Origin: Burkholderiaceae bacterium
GTDB lineage: Bacteria; Pseudomonadota; Gammaproteobacteria; Burkholderiales; Burkholderiaceae_F
Direction of reading: 5' to 3'
Assembly (NCBI GenBank): GCA_017646335.1
Contig: JAGCMT010000019.1
Coordinates: forward strand, 1-64,000
Length of the DNA: 64,000 nt
Shown here piece after piece: positions 8,851-17,812 of this stretch. Position numbers and translations under genes: made by a program. Position 1 is the stretch's first letter, and the number at the start of each line of letters is the position of its first letter. The notes beneath the pieces are model-generated. The model did no database searches, had not been told where the DNA came from, and saw only the letters and a program-made list of their open reading frames with translations.

Positions 8851-9114
8851 TTAACGACGACGATTGTTGCCAGCCGGAGCTGCAGCCGGGCGACCCTCGA
8901 TGTGACGGAACGTGATACGACCCTTCGTGAGGTCATACGGAGACAACTCCAAAGACACCTTGTCGCCAGCCAAAATACGAATGTGGTGCTTACGCATCTT
9001 ACCGTTGGTGTAAGCAACCAATTCATGCCCGTTGTCGAGCTTCACACGATAACGAGCGTCCGGGAGGACTTCAAGGACCACGCCGCTCATTTCGATGAGA
9101 TCTTCTTTTGCCAT
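8851..9114 (-). CDS. infA: Translation initiation factor IF-1, long form
   Basis: Binds the ribosomal A site during initiation. The S1-like OB fold is recognisable from [37 protein letters not shown] and [12 protein letters not shown]. At 87 residues it exceeds the usual 72, with an Ala/Pro/Arg-rich tail ([12 protein letters not shown]). As I recall, some betaproteobacteria keep such a longer second copy in addition to the ribosomal-operon infA. The ATG at 9114 is fixed by homology; GGAG lies four bases upstream, directly below a hairpin at 9125-9144. Confidence 0.93.
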   Translation of the reverse strand: MAKEDLIEMSGVVLEVLPDARYRVKLDNGHELVAYTNGKMRKHHIRILAGDKVSLELSPYDLTKGRITFRHIEGRPAAAPAGNNRRR

Positions 9115-9124
9115 ATTTCTCCAT

Positions 9125-9144
9125 GGTGTGAGATCAATCACACC
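9125..9144 (-). promoter_or_regulatory. Inverted repeat just upstream of infA ribosome site
   Basis: GGTGTGA and TCACACC form a perfect seven-bp inverted repeat with a six-base spacer. In the mRNA it ends a few bases before the GGAG of infA, so it could modulate ribosome access. As DNA it could equally be an operator. Confidence 0.4.
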
Positions 9145-9329
9145 AAGCATCATAAAAATTTTTAACTTCGGTAAGTCATTGATAACAAGGCTTACCATCC
9201 AACACTTTGCATTTGCGCAAAGACGTTGCGCATTTTAGAACAAAATCTGTAATAACGGTTGATAATTTTAAAAAAGTAGGCAAAAAATCTTTTTTTCCTC
9301 CATAATTGACCTCCACTTTCAGTTATTTC

Positions 9330-9698
9330 GGGGACGACCTGGTTTCGACGGGGATCACGAAGTAGCACGGTGCATGTCAAGGTCCAGTCACCTTGTAAAT
9401 CCGCTGGAAAATAAATAAACGCCAATAACAAGCGTTTCGCTCTCGCTGCTTAATCCGGCGAGGACTACACCAGTTTGCCTCTAGGCTGGGCTAGGTAAAA
9501 CTAGCAGTAGTCTTATACTTATACAGGCTAGAGACTTGTGGGGTTACAACACAAGAATCGAAACTTTAGTGACTGGTCCTATCAGAGCTAGCCAGAAGGC
9601 GTAAAGTAGGACGAGATCTTTTAAATGTTTTGGATAAGCATGTAGAACCGGTTATGGACGATTTTCGGACGCGGGTTCAATTCCCGCCGTCTCCACCA
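9330..9698 (+). ncRNA. ssrA: Transfer-messenger RNA (tmRNA)
   Basis: Rescues stalled ribosomes and tags their products for proteolysis. The 5' end GGGGACG pairs with CGTCTCC near the 3' end, followed by ACCA at 9695-9698, and a GGTTCAATTCC T arm lies before it. The one-piece form is 369 bases. The tag frame runs 9421-9450 with stop TAA at 9451 and encodes ANNKRFALAA; the LAA end is the protease signal. Pseudoknot-rich sequence follows the tag. Confidence 0.95.
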
Positions 9699-9705
9699 AA
9701 TACCC

Positions 9706-9746
9706 AAACCCAAGCTTTGAAATAAAGCTTGGGTTTTCTTTTTTCT
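9706..9746 (+). terminator. Terminator of tmRNA
   Basis: A 13-bp stem (9706-9718 with 9724-9736) with a GAAAT loop and a T-rich tail. Confidence 0.85.
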
Positions 9747-9842
9747 CTTAGGGTAAAGACGTATTTAACACCCCAACAAAAGCACCCTTTTTTTTTATAT
9801 CATTGCGCAAAATGTCATTTTGTTTCCGTCTTAATTAAGCGC

Positions 9843-10844
9843 ATGCCGATTATCGACTCCGATTACAAAGCACCACGTTGGGCTAAGGGTTCGCACTTGC
9901 AAACCATCTTGGCGGCTAAGTTGTGCCCCCGTCCCAAGGTCGAGTATCGCCGTGAGCGATGGGAAACGCCCGATGACGACTTCATTGACGTGGATTGGAC
10001 TCGTGACGAGCACTTAGATCCGACCACGCCGATCGTTGTTCATTTCCACGGTTTGGAAGGTTGCTCTAAAGCACACTATGCCGTCGCTCTCATGAATGAG
10101 GTGATCGGACGTTGCTGGCGCGGTTGCATTCCGCATTTCCGCGGTTGCTCTGAGGAAATGAATCGACAAAAGTGCTCTTACCACGCCGGTAAGACCGATG
10201 AAGTTTTGTGGATTCTTGAAAAGATTAAAGAGCGCTTCCCGAAGGCCCCGATTTATGCTGTCGGCATTTCCTTCGGCGGGAATTTGTTGGCTCTCTTTTT
10301 AGGTCAGCAAGGCGAAAAAGCCAAGAAGTTAATCACGGCCGCCGCTTCTTTGGGGGCGCCTTTGGATTTGCTTTCCTGCGCTTCGTACCTCTCTAAAGGT
10401 TTCAACAAGGTCTACACGCTCTTTTTCTTGTGGACGATGATTCCGAAAGCGTTGGCCAAATTGCGTCAACACCCAGAATTACAAGCCATCATCAATTCCA
10501 AGTTGATTCGTCGTTGCCGCAGTTTGTATGACTTCGACTCGCTCTTCACGGCTCCCTTGCACGGCTTCCGTAACGTCTTGGAATACAGCCAACAAACGTC
10601 GGCAAAGACCTTACTGAAGAACATCCAAGTACCGACGTTGCTTTTAAACGCCAAAAACGACTCGTTCTTCCCGGCGGCCGTCTTGCCGACGCTTAAAGAC
10701 GTCTCCGACTACGTTTGGCTTGAGCAGCCCGAACAGGGCGGCCATGTCGGTTTCCCCACGGGGCGCTTCCCCGGTCGAATCGATTACATGCCCAAACGCG
10801 TCATGAAATTCTTCGACGATTTGCAAAGTTCGACTACCATATAA
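9843..10844 (+). CDS. YheT-type alpha/beta hydrolase
   Basis: A 333-residue cytoplasmic alpha/beta hydrolase of the YheT/ABHD1-3 family; bacterial members are poorly characterised esterases. The family N-terminus WAKGSHLQTILAA is present, with the oxyanion region HFHGLEGCSKAHY, the nucleophile elbow GISFGGN, and the acid and base in NDSFFPA and GGHVGFP. The start at 9843 is chosen by homology; there is no good ribosome site, and the in-frame ATG at 9729 lies inside the tmRNA terminator. It is a single gene with its own terminator downstream. Confidence 0.85.
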   Translation: MPIIDSDYKAPRWAKGSHLQTILAAKLCPRPKVEYRRERWETPDDDFIDVDWTRDEHLDPTTPIVVHFHGLEGCSKAHYAVALMNEVIGRCWRGCIPHFRGCSEEMNRQKCSYHAGKTDEVLWILEKIKERFPKAPIYAVGISFGGNLLALFLGQQGEKAKKLITAAASLGAPLDLLSCASYLSKGFNKVYTLFFLWTMIPKALAKLRQHPELQAIINSKLIRRCRSLYDFDSLFTAPLHGFRNVLEYSQQTSAKTLLKNIQVPTLLLNAKNDSFFPAAVLPTLKDVSDYVWLEQPEQGGHVGFPTGRFPGRIDYMPKRVMKFFDDLQSSTTI

Positions 10845-10868
10845 CAATTCTGCACGCTAGATGTGACA

Positions 10869-10932
10869 ATGCCCTCGAAAGCGAGGGCATCGGTCAACTG
10901 TCTGATGCGGGGCTTTTTAAGGCCCCGTTTTT
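10869..10932 (+). terminator. Two hairpins after the hydrolase gene
   Basis: A perfect hairpin at 10869-10890 without a T run, then a GC-rich stem at 10908-10927 followed by TTTTTATT. The second is a plus-strand intrinsic terminator. The convergent lyase operon has no clear T-tailed terminator of its own here. Confidence 0.7.
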
Positions 10933-10944
10933 ATTCACGATCGA

Positions 10945-12105
10945 TTAGATGTAGCGACAGATATGGTCAACGGCGATATCCGAGAAGCCAAAAGCTTCTG
11001 CCTTGGTCTTACGACCGTTAGCCACTTCGACCACTTCCTTGACCAACATATCGCCGGCATCCTTCAAGGTCAACGTACCGTCGATGATGCCGGAGACATC
11101 CACGTCCATGTTGTCAGCCATACGAGCTGCCGTTTCACGGTTACCCGTCACCTTGATGACCGGAGCCAAAGCGTGACCGGTCGGCGTACCGCGACCCGTC
11201 GTAAACACAACCACCGTGGCGCCGCCGGCAATCATGCTCGTCACGGAGCTGATGTCGTACCCCGGCGTGTCCATGATCAAAGCACCCTTCTTGGTCGGAC
11301 GAACACCTTCGGCCAACACTTCGACCACCGGGCGCGTACCGCCCTTCTTGATGCAACCGAGGCTCTTTTCTTCAATCGTGGAAAGACCGCCAACCTTGTT
11401 ACCCGGCGTCGGTTGACCGGCACGACAATCTTGACCGGCCAATGCCAAGTGGTTTTCGTACTCTTCACAAATACGAATGATTTGGTCGTGGATTTCCGGC
11501 GTTGCACCGCGTCGAGCCAAGATATGTTCGGCGCCGATGAATTCCACCGTTTCACTCATCATGGTCGTACCACCGGCTTCACCGATTCGGTCGGCCATTT
11601 CACCGACGGCCGGATTGGAGGCCAAACCGCTCGTTGCGTCGGAACCACCGCATTCGATAGCCACGAACAGATCGCTCAATTCACACGGTTCACGTTGAAG
11701 CTTGCTGGCTTCATGGACCATGGCGCGAGCAGCACGAACTGCCAAAGCGGCCGTAGCAACCGTACCGCCTTCTTCTTGAATACCGAAGGAAACGATCGGC
11801 TTGTCGGTCAACTTCTGAAGCTTTTCACGCAAGAGACGATGACCCACCGTTTCACAACCCAAACCGATGATCACAACACCGTAAACGTTGGCGTTCAATG
11901 CGAAACCCGTTAACACACGTTGAGTCAACTCGGTGTTAGCAGCCACGTCGGAGCAACCCACATTGATAATGACGTTTTTCGTACCCTCAACTTGAGAGGC
12001 AACGATTCGACACGTTTCAGAAGCGCAAGCACAAGCCGGCAAAATCAACACATGATTACGAACACCGACCGAACCGTCACTACGCTTATAACCTAAAAAT
12101 TGCAT
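10945..12105 (-). CDS. UxaA-family dehydratase/sulfo-lyase, large subunit
   Basis: A 386-residue protein of the UxaA (altronate dehydratase) C-terminal family, which also contains the beta subunit of (R)-sulfolactate sulfo-lyase (SuyB) and the core of galactarate dehydratase. Family features are GYKRSDGSVGVRN, VGCSDVAANTE, AIECGGSDATSG and FTTGRGTPTGHALAPVIKVTGN. These enzymes eliminate water or sulfite from hydroxy acids and use iron. Start 12105 is favoured over 12108 by AGGAGG at correct spacing. The small SAF-domain subunit is encoded just upstream and a DcuC-type carrier before that. The two-subunit layout resembles SuyAB, but altronate or another C4-C6 hydroxy acid is equally possible. 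Confidence 0.75.
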   Translation of the reverse strand: MQFLGYKRSDGSVGVRNHVLILPACACASETCRIVASQVEGTKNVIINVGCSDVAANTELTQRVLTGFALNANVYGVVIIGLGCETVGHRLLREKLQKLTDKPIVSFGIQEEGGTVATAALAVRAARAMVHEASKLQREPCELSDLFVAIECGGSDATSGLASNPAVGEMADRIGEAGGTTMMSETVEFIGAEHILARRGATPEIHDQIIRICEEYENHLALAGQDCRAGQPTPGNKVGGLSTIEEKSLGCIKKGGTRPVVEVLAEGVRPTKKGALIMDTPGYDISSVTSMIAGGATVVVFTTGRGTPTGHALAPVIKVTGNRETAARMADNMDVDVSGIIDGTLTLKDAGDMLVKEVVEVANGRKTKAEAFGFSDIAVDHICRYI

Positions 12106-12113
12106 CATGCCTC

Positions 12114-12422
12114 CTACTTGAGAATGTATTCATCCGCATAAGCGCGCGGTTGACTGGCGATATTGGCATCGTTAGCCAATGCACCCTTGGCAATCTTTTC
12201 AGTTGCCAACCCAATCATTTCACCGTATTTCAAAATCGGTTCACCTTCGGCAATATCAACCAACGCAATCTTATTGCAATAGGTATTGTCGGTCGTGGCA
12301 ACGACTTCACCACGAGAACCGTCAGGGCGGATAACCTCAACGCAATCGCCAGCCGACACGCCGACCGTACACACGGCCACGTTATCTTGAAGATGCAATT
12401 GCAGAGCACGGACTGCTGACAT
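12114..12422 (-). CDS. SAF-domain small subunit of UxaA-family lyase
   Basis: A 102-residue protein made of a single SAF domain, as found at the N-terminus of UxaA or as the separate SuyA subunit. Visible features are the short N-terminal helix and strand, NVAVCTVGVSAGD, and the glycine-containing HxxA-like region KYGEMIGLATEKIAKG. It needs the adjacent large subunit to act. Start 12422 has AGGAG six bases upstream. The stop codon overlaps the ribosome site of the large-subunit gene, so the two are translationally coupled. Confidence 0.75.
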   Translation of the reverse strand: MSAVRALQLHLQDNVAVCTVGVSAGDCVEVIRPDGSRGEVVATTDNTYCNKIALVDIAEGEPILKYGEMIGLATEKIAKGALANDANIASQPRAYADEYILK

Positions 12423-12432
12423 TTTCAACTCC

Positions 12433-13812
12433 TTAGACCAACATCAAAGAACGGAGATAGCATACCACCATTGCGACCGCCATAACAGGAATCGTACGGC
12501 GTACCAAATCAAACGGCGTGATACCGCTCATACCGGCCACGGCCATACAGACACCGGCCACCGGACTCATCGAGCGACCGATACCGCTGACCAATTGCAA
12601 CGGAACCAACATCATGGCGACATTGGCGCCAACGCCCGCAGCGGCATCCGGAATCATCGGCGCAAAGCTAAAGAACGGCGCATTACCCGAACCCGTCACC
12701 ATCGCGGCGACCGCCACAATCACGAACATCACCGTAAAGATGGCAATCGCACCGGCGTCCATTGAACCGACCCACGAAATCAACGTGGCGATACCACCCG
12801 ACTTCGTCAAACCGGCGGCGAACACTTCAGCGCAGATAATCAACGTAACGGTCGAAGAAAAGAGTTTACCCATGCCATCGAAGAAGCTCTTCATCGTTGC
12901 AAAGGATTCTTTGACATTACGGCGACGGAGAAGATCGCAAGCAAAGCTCGCCAACAAAGCAATAAGCAATGCGGTCACGACTTCCAAACGAACACCCTTG
13001 TACATTAAAGGCGAGAAGACAAACAACAAGACAACGGGTAACAACGGGAACAATGCGTAAAAGGTCGGAGCCTTTTCCGCTTCGGTTTCGGCGCTTTGAG
13101 ACGTCAAACCGAAATCGGCTTGGGAAATCTTGCCGCTAGCCAAGTCTTTCTTGTCAAACCATTGTTGAATAAAGAAATGAACAACAGCCACGGCCGGGAT
13201 GATAAACATCGCCACCAAGACTTGACCGTTCAAGAAGAATTCCATCACGTGCATCTTCGAGATTTCGGCACCAAGAATCATGTTACCCGAAGAGGGCCCT
13301 AAACCGCAGGCACCGGTGATTGCGATCGTTGCCGCTGCCGAATGGCGAGAGATACCGGCACTGACTAACAACGGATAGAGCGTCACCATCAAGAGCAATG
13401 CCAAACCGACGGCCGACGGCACAAAGATATTCAAAAGCTGCCCCAACACATAACCGGCAGCCATCACCACGTACGGTGCATGAATTTTCGAAAGCGGCTT
13501 CACGCAAACGCTCACAAGCGCGCGAGTGGCGCCGATTTTGTCCATGTAGTAAGAGAAACCCCCGATCACCATGATGTTCATACCCAAACCGGCCGTACGG
13601 GTTTGAAGCAAATTGGTGAAGACTTGGACAACGTCAAAAGCGAAAAGTTTCGTCGCTTTCTTTCCGGTGATCAACGGATCGGGAGAAATCAAACCGACGA
13701 TCGTTAGAGTGACCAAACCGACCACTAAAAGACTCAGTGCCGGATAGTACTTTTTAGCAATCAAATAAGCTGCTGCACAAACGGCACCAAACGTGATGAT
13801 AAGACCTAACAT
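12433..13812 (-). CDS. DcuC-family C4-dicarboxylate carrier
   Basis: A 459-residue polytopic inner-membrane protein of the DcuC family of anaerobic dicarboxylate carriers. It has about 12 hydrophobic segments, a MIVIGGFSYYMDKIGA region, the Ser/Gly-rich GACGLGPSSGNMILGAEIS loop, and a second re-entrant-like stretch GSGNAPFFSFAPMIPDAA near the C-terminus. It is the first gene of a three-gene operon with the UxaA-family lyase subunits (10-base gaps), so it probably imports the lyase substrate or exchanges substrate for product. The ribosome site is weak (AGGTG). Confidence 0.8.
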   Translation of the reverse strand: MLGLIITFGAVCAAAYLIAKKYYPALSLLVVGLVTLTIVGLISPDPLITGKKATKLFAFDVVQVFTNLLQTRTAGLGMNIMVIGGFSYYMDKIGATRALVSVCVKPLSKIHAPYVVMAAGYVLGQLLNIFVPSAVGLALLLMVTLYPLLVSAGISRHSAAATIAITGACGLGPSSGNMILGAEISKMHVMEFFLNGQVLVAMFIIPAVAVVHFFIQQWFDKKDLASGKISQADFGLTSQSAETEAEKAPTFYALFPLLPVVLLFVFSPLMYKGVRLEVVTALLIALLASFACDLLRRRNVKESFATMKSFFDGMGKLFSSTVTLIICAEVFAAGLTKSGGIATLISWVGSMDAGAIAIFTVMFVIVAVAAMVTGSGNAPFFSFAPMIPDAAAGVGANVAMMLVPLQLVSGIGRSMSPVAGVCMAVAGMSGITPFDLVRRTIPVMAVAMVVCYLRSLMLV

Positions 13813-13910
13813 GAACGCACCTACTTCAAAAAGGAACCGTTATCCATTTTAGTCTTCTACCTTGGCCCCCTTCATCAGGACAAACCCAATATTGACGCAC
13901 CAAAAGAAAA

Positions 13911-13936
13911 GGGCCTGAGTTTTTACACTCAGACCC
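13911..13936 (-). terminator. Terminator of ihfB
   Basis: A stem-loop formed by GGGCCTGAGT and ACTCAGACCC, with a TTTTCTTTT tail on the minus strand, 25 bases after the ihfB stop. Confidence 0.75.
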
Positions 13937-13961
13937 TGATCTTTAGTCGACAAGCAAATGC

Positions 13962-14264
13962 TTATTCGGTCTCAGCAACTCGAGGAGCGCCATCGACACG
14001 TAAACGCATTTCCTTACCCGCCTTGAAGTGAGGCACGTATTTCGCCGGCACCGTCACACTTGCACCGCTCTTGGGATTGCGCCCAATGCGTTCAGGACGG
14101 TAATTGAGCGAAAAGCTGCCAAACCCACGGATTTCGATACGGTTGCCGCTAGCCAAAGCTTGCGTCATCGCATCCAAAACCGCCTTGACGGATTCGTCAA
14201 CGTCTCGCGCAGTTAAGCGCTTGTTGCAAATTACGAGCCGTTCAATCAGCTCGGATTTCGTCAT
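13962..14264 (-). CDS. ihfB: Integration host factor, beta subunit
   Basis: A DNA-bending nucleoid protein that pairs with IHF-alpha. It has about 100 residues, with the family start [10 protein letters not shown], the strongly conserved [12 protein letters not shown], and the DNA-inserting GRNPKSG arm. The last residues GAPRVAETE form a short extra tail. The start at 14264 follows the family; an upstream ATG at 14276 (MVDA extension) has a good GGAG and cannot be excluded. It lies directly after rpsA, the conserved rpsA-ihfB order. Confidence 0.93.
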   Translation of the reverse strand: MTKSELIERLVICNKRLTARDVDESVKAVLDAMTQALASGNRIEIRGFGSFSLNYRPERIGRNPKSGASVTVPAKYVPHFKAGKEMRLRVDGAPRVAETE

Positions 14265-14286
14265 GGCATCCACCATGCTTCTCCGA

Positions 14287-15972
14287 TTACTTTTGTTCGA
14301 GCTTTGCCTTCAACAAGGCGCCCAAGTTGGTCGTACCCGTAGCGTCTTGGTTCATGCGATCCAAAGCTTCACGAGCTTCGCTGGCGTCCTTAGCCTTGAT
14401 GGACAATTGGATGCTGCGGTTCTTACGGTCGATGCTGATGATTTGAGCCGTAACCGTGTCACCTTCAGCCAATTGCGTCGTAGCGTCTTCAACGCGATCG
14501 GAGGAGATTTCAGAAGCGCGCAAGTAGCCTTCCGTTTCATCGCCCAAGTCGATGACAGCGCCCTTGGCGTCAACCGTCTTGACCGTACCCGTCACGACAG
14601 AACCCTTTTCGTGGGTAGCCGTGAAGTTCGTGAACGGATCGCCAGACATTTGCTTGATGCCCAAGGAGATGCGTTCGCGTTCCGTGTCGATAGCGAGAAC
14701 AACAGCTTCGAGTTCGTCGCCCTTCTTGTACTTGCGAACAGCGTCTTCACCAGCTTCCGTCCAGGAGAGGTCGGAGAGGTGAACCAAACCGTCGATACCA
14801 CCCGGCAAACCGATGAACACACCGAAGTCCGTGATGGACTTGATTTGACCGCTCACCTTGTCGCCCTTCTTGTGGCTTTGGGAGAATTCTTCCCACGGAT
14901 TCGGCTTGCATTGCTTCATGCCCAAGGAGATACGACGACGTTCTTCGTCGATTTCCAAGACCATAACTTCAGCGTCGTCACCCAATTGGACAACCTTCTT
15001 CGGATCGACGTTCTTGTTCGTCCAATCCATTTCGGAAACGTGCACCAAACCTTCGATGCCAGCTTCGATTTCAACGAAGGCACCGTAGTCCGTGATGTTC
15101 GTAACCTTACCGAAGAGGCGCGTGCCCTTCGGGTAACGGCGAGCGATACTGATCCACGGATCTTCGCCCAATTGCTTCAAGCCCAAGGAAACGCGGTTCT
15201 TGTCTTGATCGAACTTGAGAACCTTGGCTTCGAGTTCTTGACCGACTTGAACAACTTCGCTCGGGTGACGGACGCGACGCCATGCGAGGTCCGTGATGTG
15301 CAACAAACCGTCAACGCCGCCCAAATCAACGAAGGCACCGTAGTCGGTGATGTTCTTAACGATACCCTTAACGATGGCGCCTTCCTTCAAGGTGTCCATC
15401 AACTTAGCACGTTCTTCGCCCATGGAAGCTTCAACAACAGCGCGGCGAGAAACCACAACGTTGTTGCGCTTGCGGTCGAGCTTGATGACCTTGAAGTCCA
15501 TCGTCTTGCCTTCGTACGGCGTCGTGTCCTTGACCGGACGCGTGTCGACGAGGGAACCCGGCAAGAAAGCACGGATACCGTTGGTCATGACGGTGAGACC
15601 GCCCTTGACCTTGCCCGTGATCGTACCCGTCACGAGTTCGCCAGATTCCAAAGCCTTTTCAAGGTTCATCCAAGCGGCAAGGCGCTTAGCCTTGTCGCGA
15701 GACAAAATCGTATCACCGTAGCCGTTTTCGACTTGTTCGATAGCAACAGCCACGAAGTCACCCGGGTTCACGGAAACTTCACCGCGATCGTCCTTGAATT
15801 CTTCGATAGGCACATAGGCTTCAGACTTCAAGCCGGCGTTAACAACAACGAAGTTGTAGTCGACACGGACCACTTCGGCCGTGATGACTTCGCCTTGGCG
15901 CATTTCTTGACGAGCCAAGCTTTCTTCAAAAAGCTGGGCAAAAGACTCGGGTTGATTAGTAATGTTAGACAT
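14287..15972 (-). CDS. rpsA: 30S ribosomal protein S1
   Basis: An mRNA-binding ribosomal protein (561 aa) with six S1 repeats; the last four carry clear GAFV, GVFI or similar cores such as [23 protein letters not shown] and [12 protein letters not shown]. Codon use is strongly biased, as expected for a very highly expressed gene. The start at 15972 ([11 protein letters not shown]) matches the family and has no Shine-Dalgarno match, only an A/T-rich leader, which is typical of rpsA and its autoregulation. A terminator-like hairpin at 16034-16068 separates it from cmk. Confidence 0.96.
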   Translation of the reverse strand: MSNITNQPESFAQLFEESLARQEMRQGEVITAEVVRVDYNFVVVNAGLKSEAYVPIEEFKDDRGEVSVNPGDFVAVAIEQVENGYGDTILSRDKAKRLAAWMNLEKALESGELVTGTITGKVKGGLTVMTNGIRAFLPGSLVDTRPVKDTTPYEGKTMDFKVIKLDRKRNNVVVSRRAVVEASMGEERAKLMDTLKEGAIVKGIVKNITDYGAFVDLGGVDGLLHITDLAWRRVRHPSEVVQVGQELEAKVLKFDQDKNRVSLGLKQLGEDPWISIARRYPKGTRLFGKVTNITDYGAFVEIEAGIEGLVHVSEMDWTNKNVDPKKVVQLGDDAEVMVLEIDEERRRISLGMKQCKPNPWEEFSQSHKKGDKVSGQIKSITDFGVFIGLPGGIDGLVHLSDLSWTEAGEDAVRKYKKGDELEAVVLAIDTERERISLGIKQMSGDPFTNFTATHEKGSVVTGTVKTVDAKGAVIDLGDETEGYLRASEISSDRVEDATTQLAEGDTVTAQIISIDRKNRSIQLSIKAKDASEAREALDRMNQDATGTTNLGALLKAKLEQK

Positions 15973-16033
15973 GTAATTAAAAATAAATAAGCACTTCACC
16001 GGAAACCAGGTATCCCCGAGCAAAGTGCGGGTT

Positions 16034-16068
16034 AAAAATCGGGCTGGCACCATTGCCAGTTTGCCGAT
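16034..16068 (-). terminator. Hairpin with T run between cmk and rpsA
   Basis: On the minus strand, an outer ATCGG/CCGAT pairing (16064-16068 with 16038-16042) and an inner CTGGCA/TGCCAG stem (16054-16059 with 16044-16049) are followed by TTTTTA. It can end the gyrA-serC-cmk transcript or act as an attenuator for rpsA. rpsA must then also have its own promoter nearby. Confidence 0.6.
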
Positions 16069-16086
16069 CGCCGATTGTTATCGGCA

Positions 16087-16746
16087 TTAAGCAGCCAAGC
16101 ACTCCTTGTACCAAGTAAGCACTTGTGCCACCGTTTCTTCGACCGTCAAATTCGACGAATCGAGAATCTTGGCCCCTGCTGCAGGTGCGAGCGGACAAAC
16201 TGCTCGTTCCATATCTCTACGGTCACGTTCCTGCAGATCTTGGGTAAGGGTCGTAATATTAGCGGTTATTCCTTTTTCTTTCAACTGGTTAAAGCGTCTT
16301 TGTGCACGAGCTTCGGCAGAAGCCGTTAAAAAGACCTTCAAAGGAGCATCCGGAAAGATCACGCTGCCCATATCGCGACCGTCTGCGACCAAACCGGGCG
16401 CTTGACGAGAACGCTTTTGCAACTGAACCAATTGACTGCGAACACGCGGTAAAGCGGCCACTTTACTAGCGGCAACCCCCACGGCTTCCATACGAATCTT
16501 GTCGGTGACATCTTCACCGTCCAAAACGATTCGACCGCCCTTGAATTCGGGAGCCAAAGCCTTAGCAACCGCTTCGATTGCATCCTCATCGGCCAAATCC
16601 AATTCAGCCTTCAAGCTAGCATAAGCCGTCAAACGATACAATGCACCGCTATCGAGGTAGTAAAAGCCCAACGCCTCCGCCACGCGAGCGGCGACCGTGC
16701 CTTTACCGGACGCCGTCGGTCCGTCAATCGTAATCACGGGAATCAT
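16087..16746 (-). CDS. cmk: Cytidylate kinase
   Basis: Phosphorylates CMP and dCMP. It has 219 residues, with P-loop GPTASGKGT at the N-terminus, [10 protein letters not shown], the [25 protein letters not shown] nucleotide-binding region and a lid [10 protein letters not shown]. Start 16746 has GGGAG six bases upstream. It sits 16 bases after serC; in relatives aroA and other aromatic genes usually lie between these two. Confidence 0.95.
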   Translation of the reverse strand: MIPVITIDGPTASGKGTVAARVAEALGFYYLDSGALYRLTAYASLKAELDLADEDAIEAVAKALAPEFKGGRIVLDGEDVTDKIRMEAVGVAASKVAALPRVRSQLVQLQKRSRQAPGLVADGRDMGSVIFPDAPLKVFLTASAEARAQRRFNQLKEKGITANITTLTQDLQERDRRDMERAVCPLAPAAGAKILDSSNLTVEETVAQVLTWYKECLAA

Positions 16747-16762
16747 TCGTTTCTCCCTATTG

Positions 16763-17812
16763 TCAATGATTTTGTTTTTGAAAATCCGCCATCCATGCGC
16801 ATAAAGCTTCGACGCCTTCAAGCGGCATGGCGTTATAAATCGAGGCCCGAATTGCACCGGTCACTCGATGCCCCTTCAAATTCAAGAGTCCGCGTTGCTC
16901 AGCCCCTTGCAAAAACGCTTGCGTCAGCGCCTCATCTTGCAACGAAAAAACAACATTCATTTTCGATCGAGCCGAGACATCGATCGTATTTTGATAAAAC
17001 CCCTGACTCTCATCGATGCTCTTATATATTAGAGCGGCCTTTTCTTCGTTGAGTTTTTCAAAATACTCCACGCCACCTGAGGCTTCGATCCAGGAAAGGG
17101 TCGCATCAAGCGCGCCCAAAGCCAATGCCGGTGGGGTCACCAACAAGTTATTGGCGCGAGCATGCTCGCGGAAACTCAGCAACGGTTCGGCAATCTTTGC
17201 TTCGGCGAGCCAATCCTTTCGTACGACCACCAAACTCACGCCGGCAATACCGGCATTTTTTTGCGCACCGGCCATTAAAAGCCCGACGCCTCGCATATCA
17301 AAGCGTCGCGAGAAAATATCGCTTGAGGCATCCACTACCAACGGCAAATCGGTTTGAGGCCATTGAGTGCACTGCACGCCACCGATTGTTTCATTACTAC
17401 AGACGAAAAGATAATCGCCCTGAAGGTTATGAGGTAACGCCGTCTGAGGGTTGCCAACCATTTCAATCTTCTCAACAAGACCGTAGCGTTGAGCGGTTCG
17501 AGCCGCCAAATCCGACCAATAACCGGTGACGGCATAGACACCCTTGTTTTTTAAAAACTGCTCGGCGATTAACGCAAAGAGCAATCGGGCGCCCCCCATC
17601 AAAAAGAGAACTTCATAGCGATCGTCGACACCCAACAAGTGTCTGACTTTCGCTCTCAACTCATCCAAAAATTGTTTGAAGAGTTCGCTTCGATGAGGAA
17701 TTTCAGTAATCGACAAGCCCGTTCCTCGCCAATCAATAATCATGGAGGCTAGTGCTTGCTTGACGGAAGGGGCCAGCATTGCCGGCCCCGCTGCAAAGTT
17801 ATAACGATTCAT
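16763..17812 (-). CDS. serC: Phosphoserine aminotransferase
   Basis: Makes 3-phosphoserine in serine synthesis and also serves in pyridoxal 5'-phosphate synthesis beside PdxA. It is a 349-residue class V aminotransferase with the start [12 protein letters not shown], the phosphate site MGGARLLFA, and the PLP lysine in [12 protein letters not shown]. Its ATG shares one base with the gyrA stop codon (TGATG), so translation is coupled. The sequence is slightly shorter than the E. coli enzyme but no motif is missing. Confidence 0.95.
   Translation of the reverse strand: MNRYNFAAGPAMLAPSVKQALASMIIDWRGTGLSITEIPHRSELFKQFLDELRAKVRHLLGVDDRYEVLFLMGGARLLFALIAEQFLKNKGVYAVTGYWSDLAARTAQRYGLVEKIEMVGNPQTALPHNLQGDYLFVCSNETIGGVQCTQWPQTDLPLVVDASSDIFSRRFDMRGVGLLMAGAQKNAGIAGVSLVVVRKDWLAEAKIAEPLLSFREHARANNLLVTPPALALGALDATLSWIEASGGVEYFEKLNEEKAALIYKSIDESQGFYQNTIDVSARSKMNVVFSLQDEALTQAFLQGAEQRGLLNLKGHRVTGAIRASIYNAMPLEGVEALCAWMADFQKQNH

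Noticed and set aside
14104..15990. A 628-codon plus-strand open frame opposite rpsA
   Set aside because: Shadow of the S1 gene; the repetitive S1 domains give the false frame apparent repeats.
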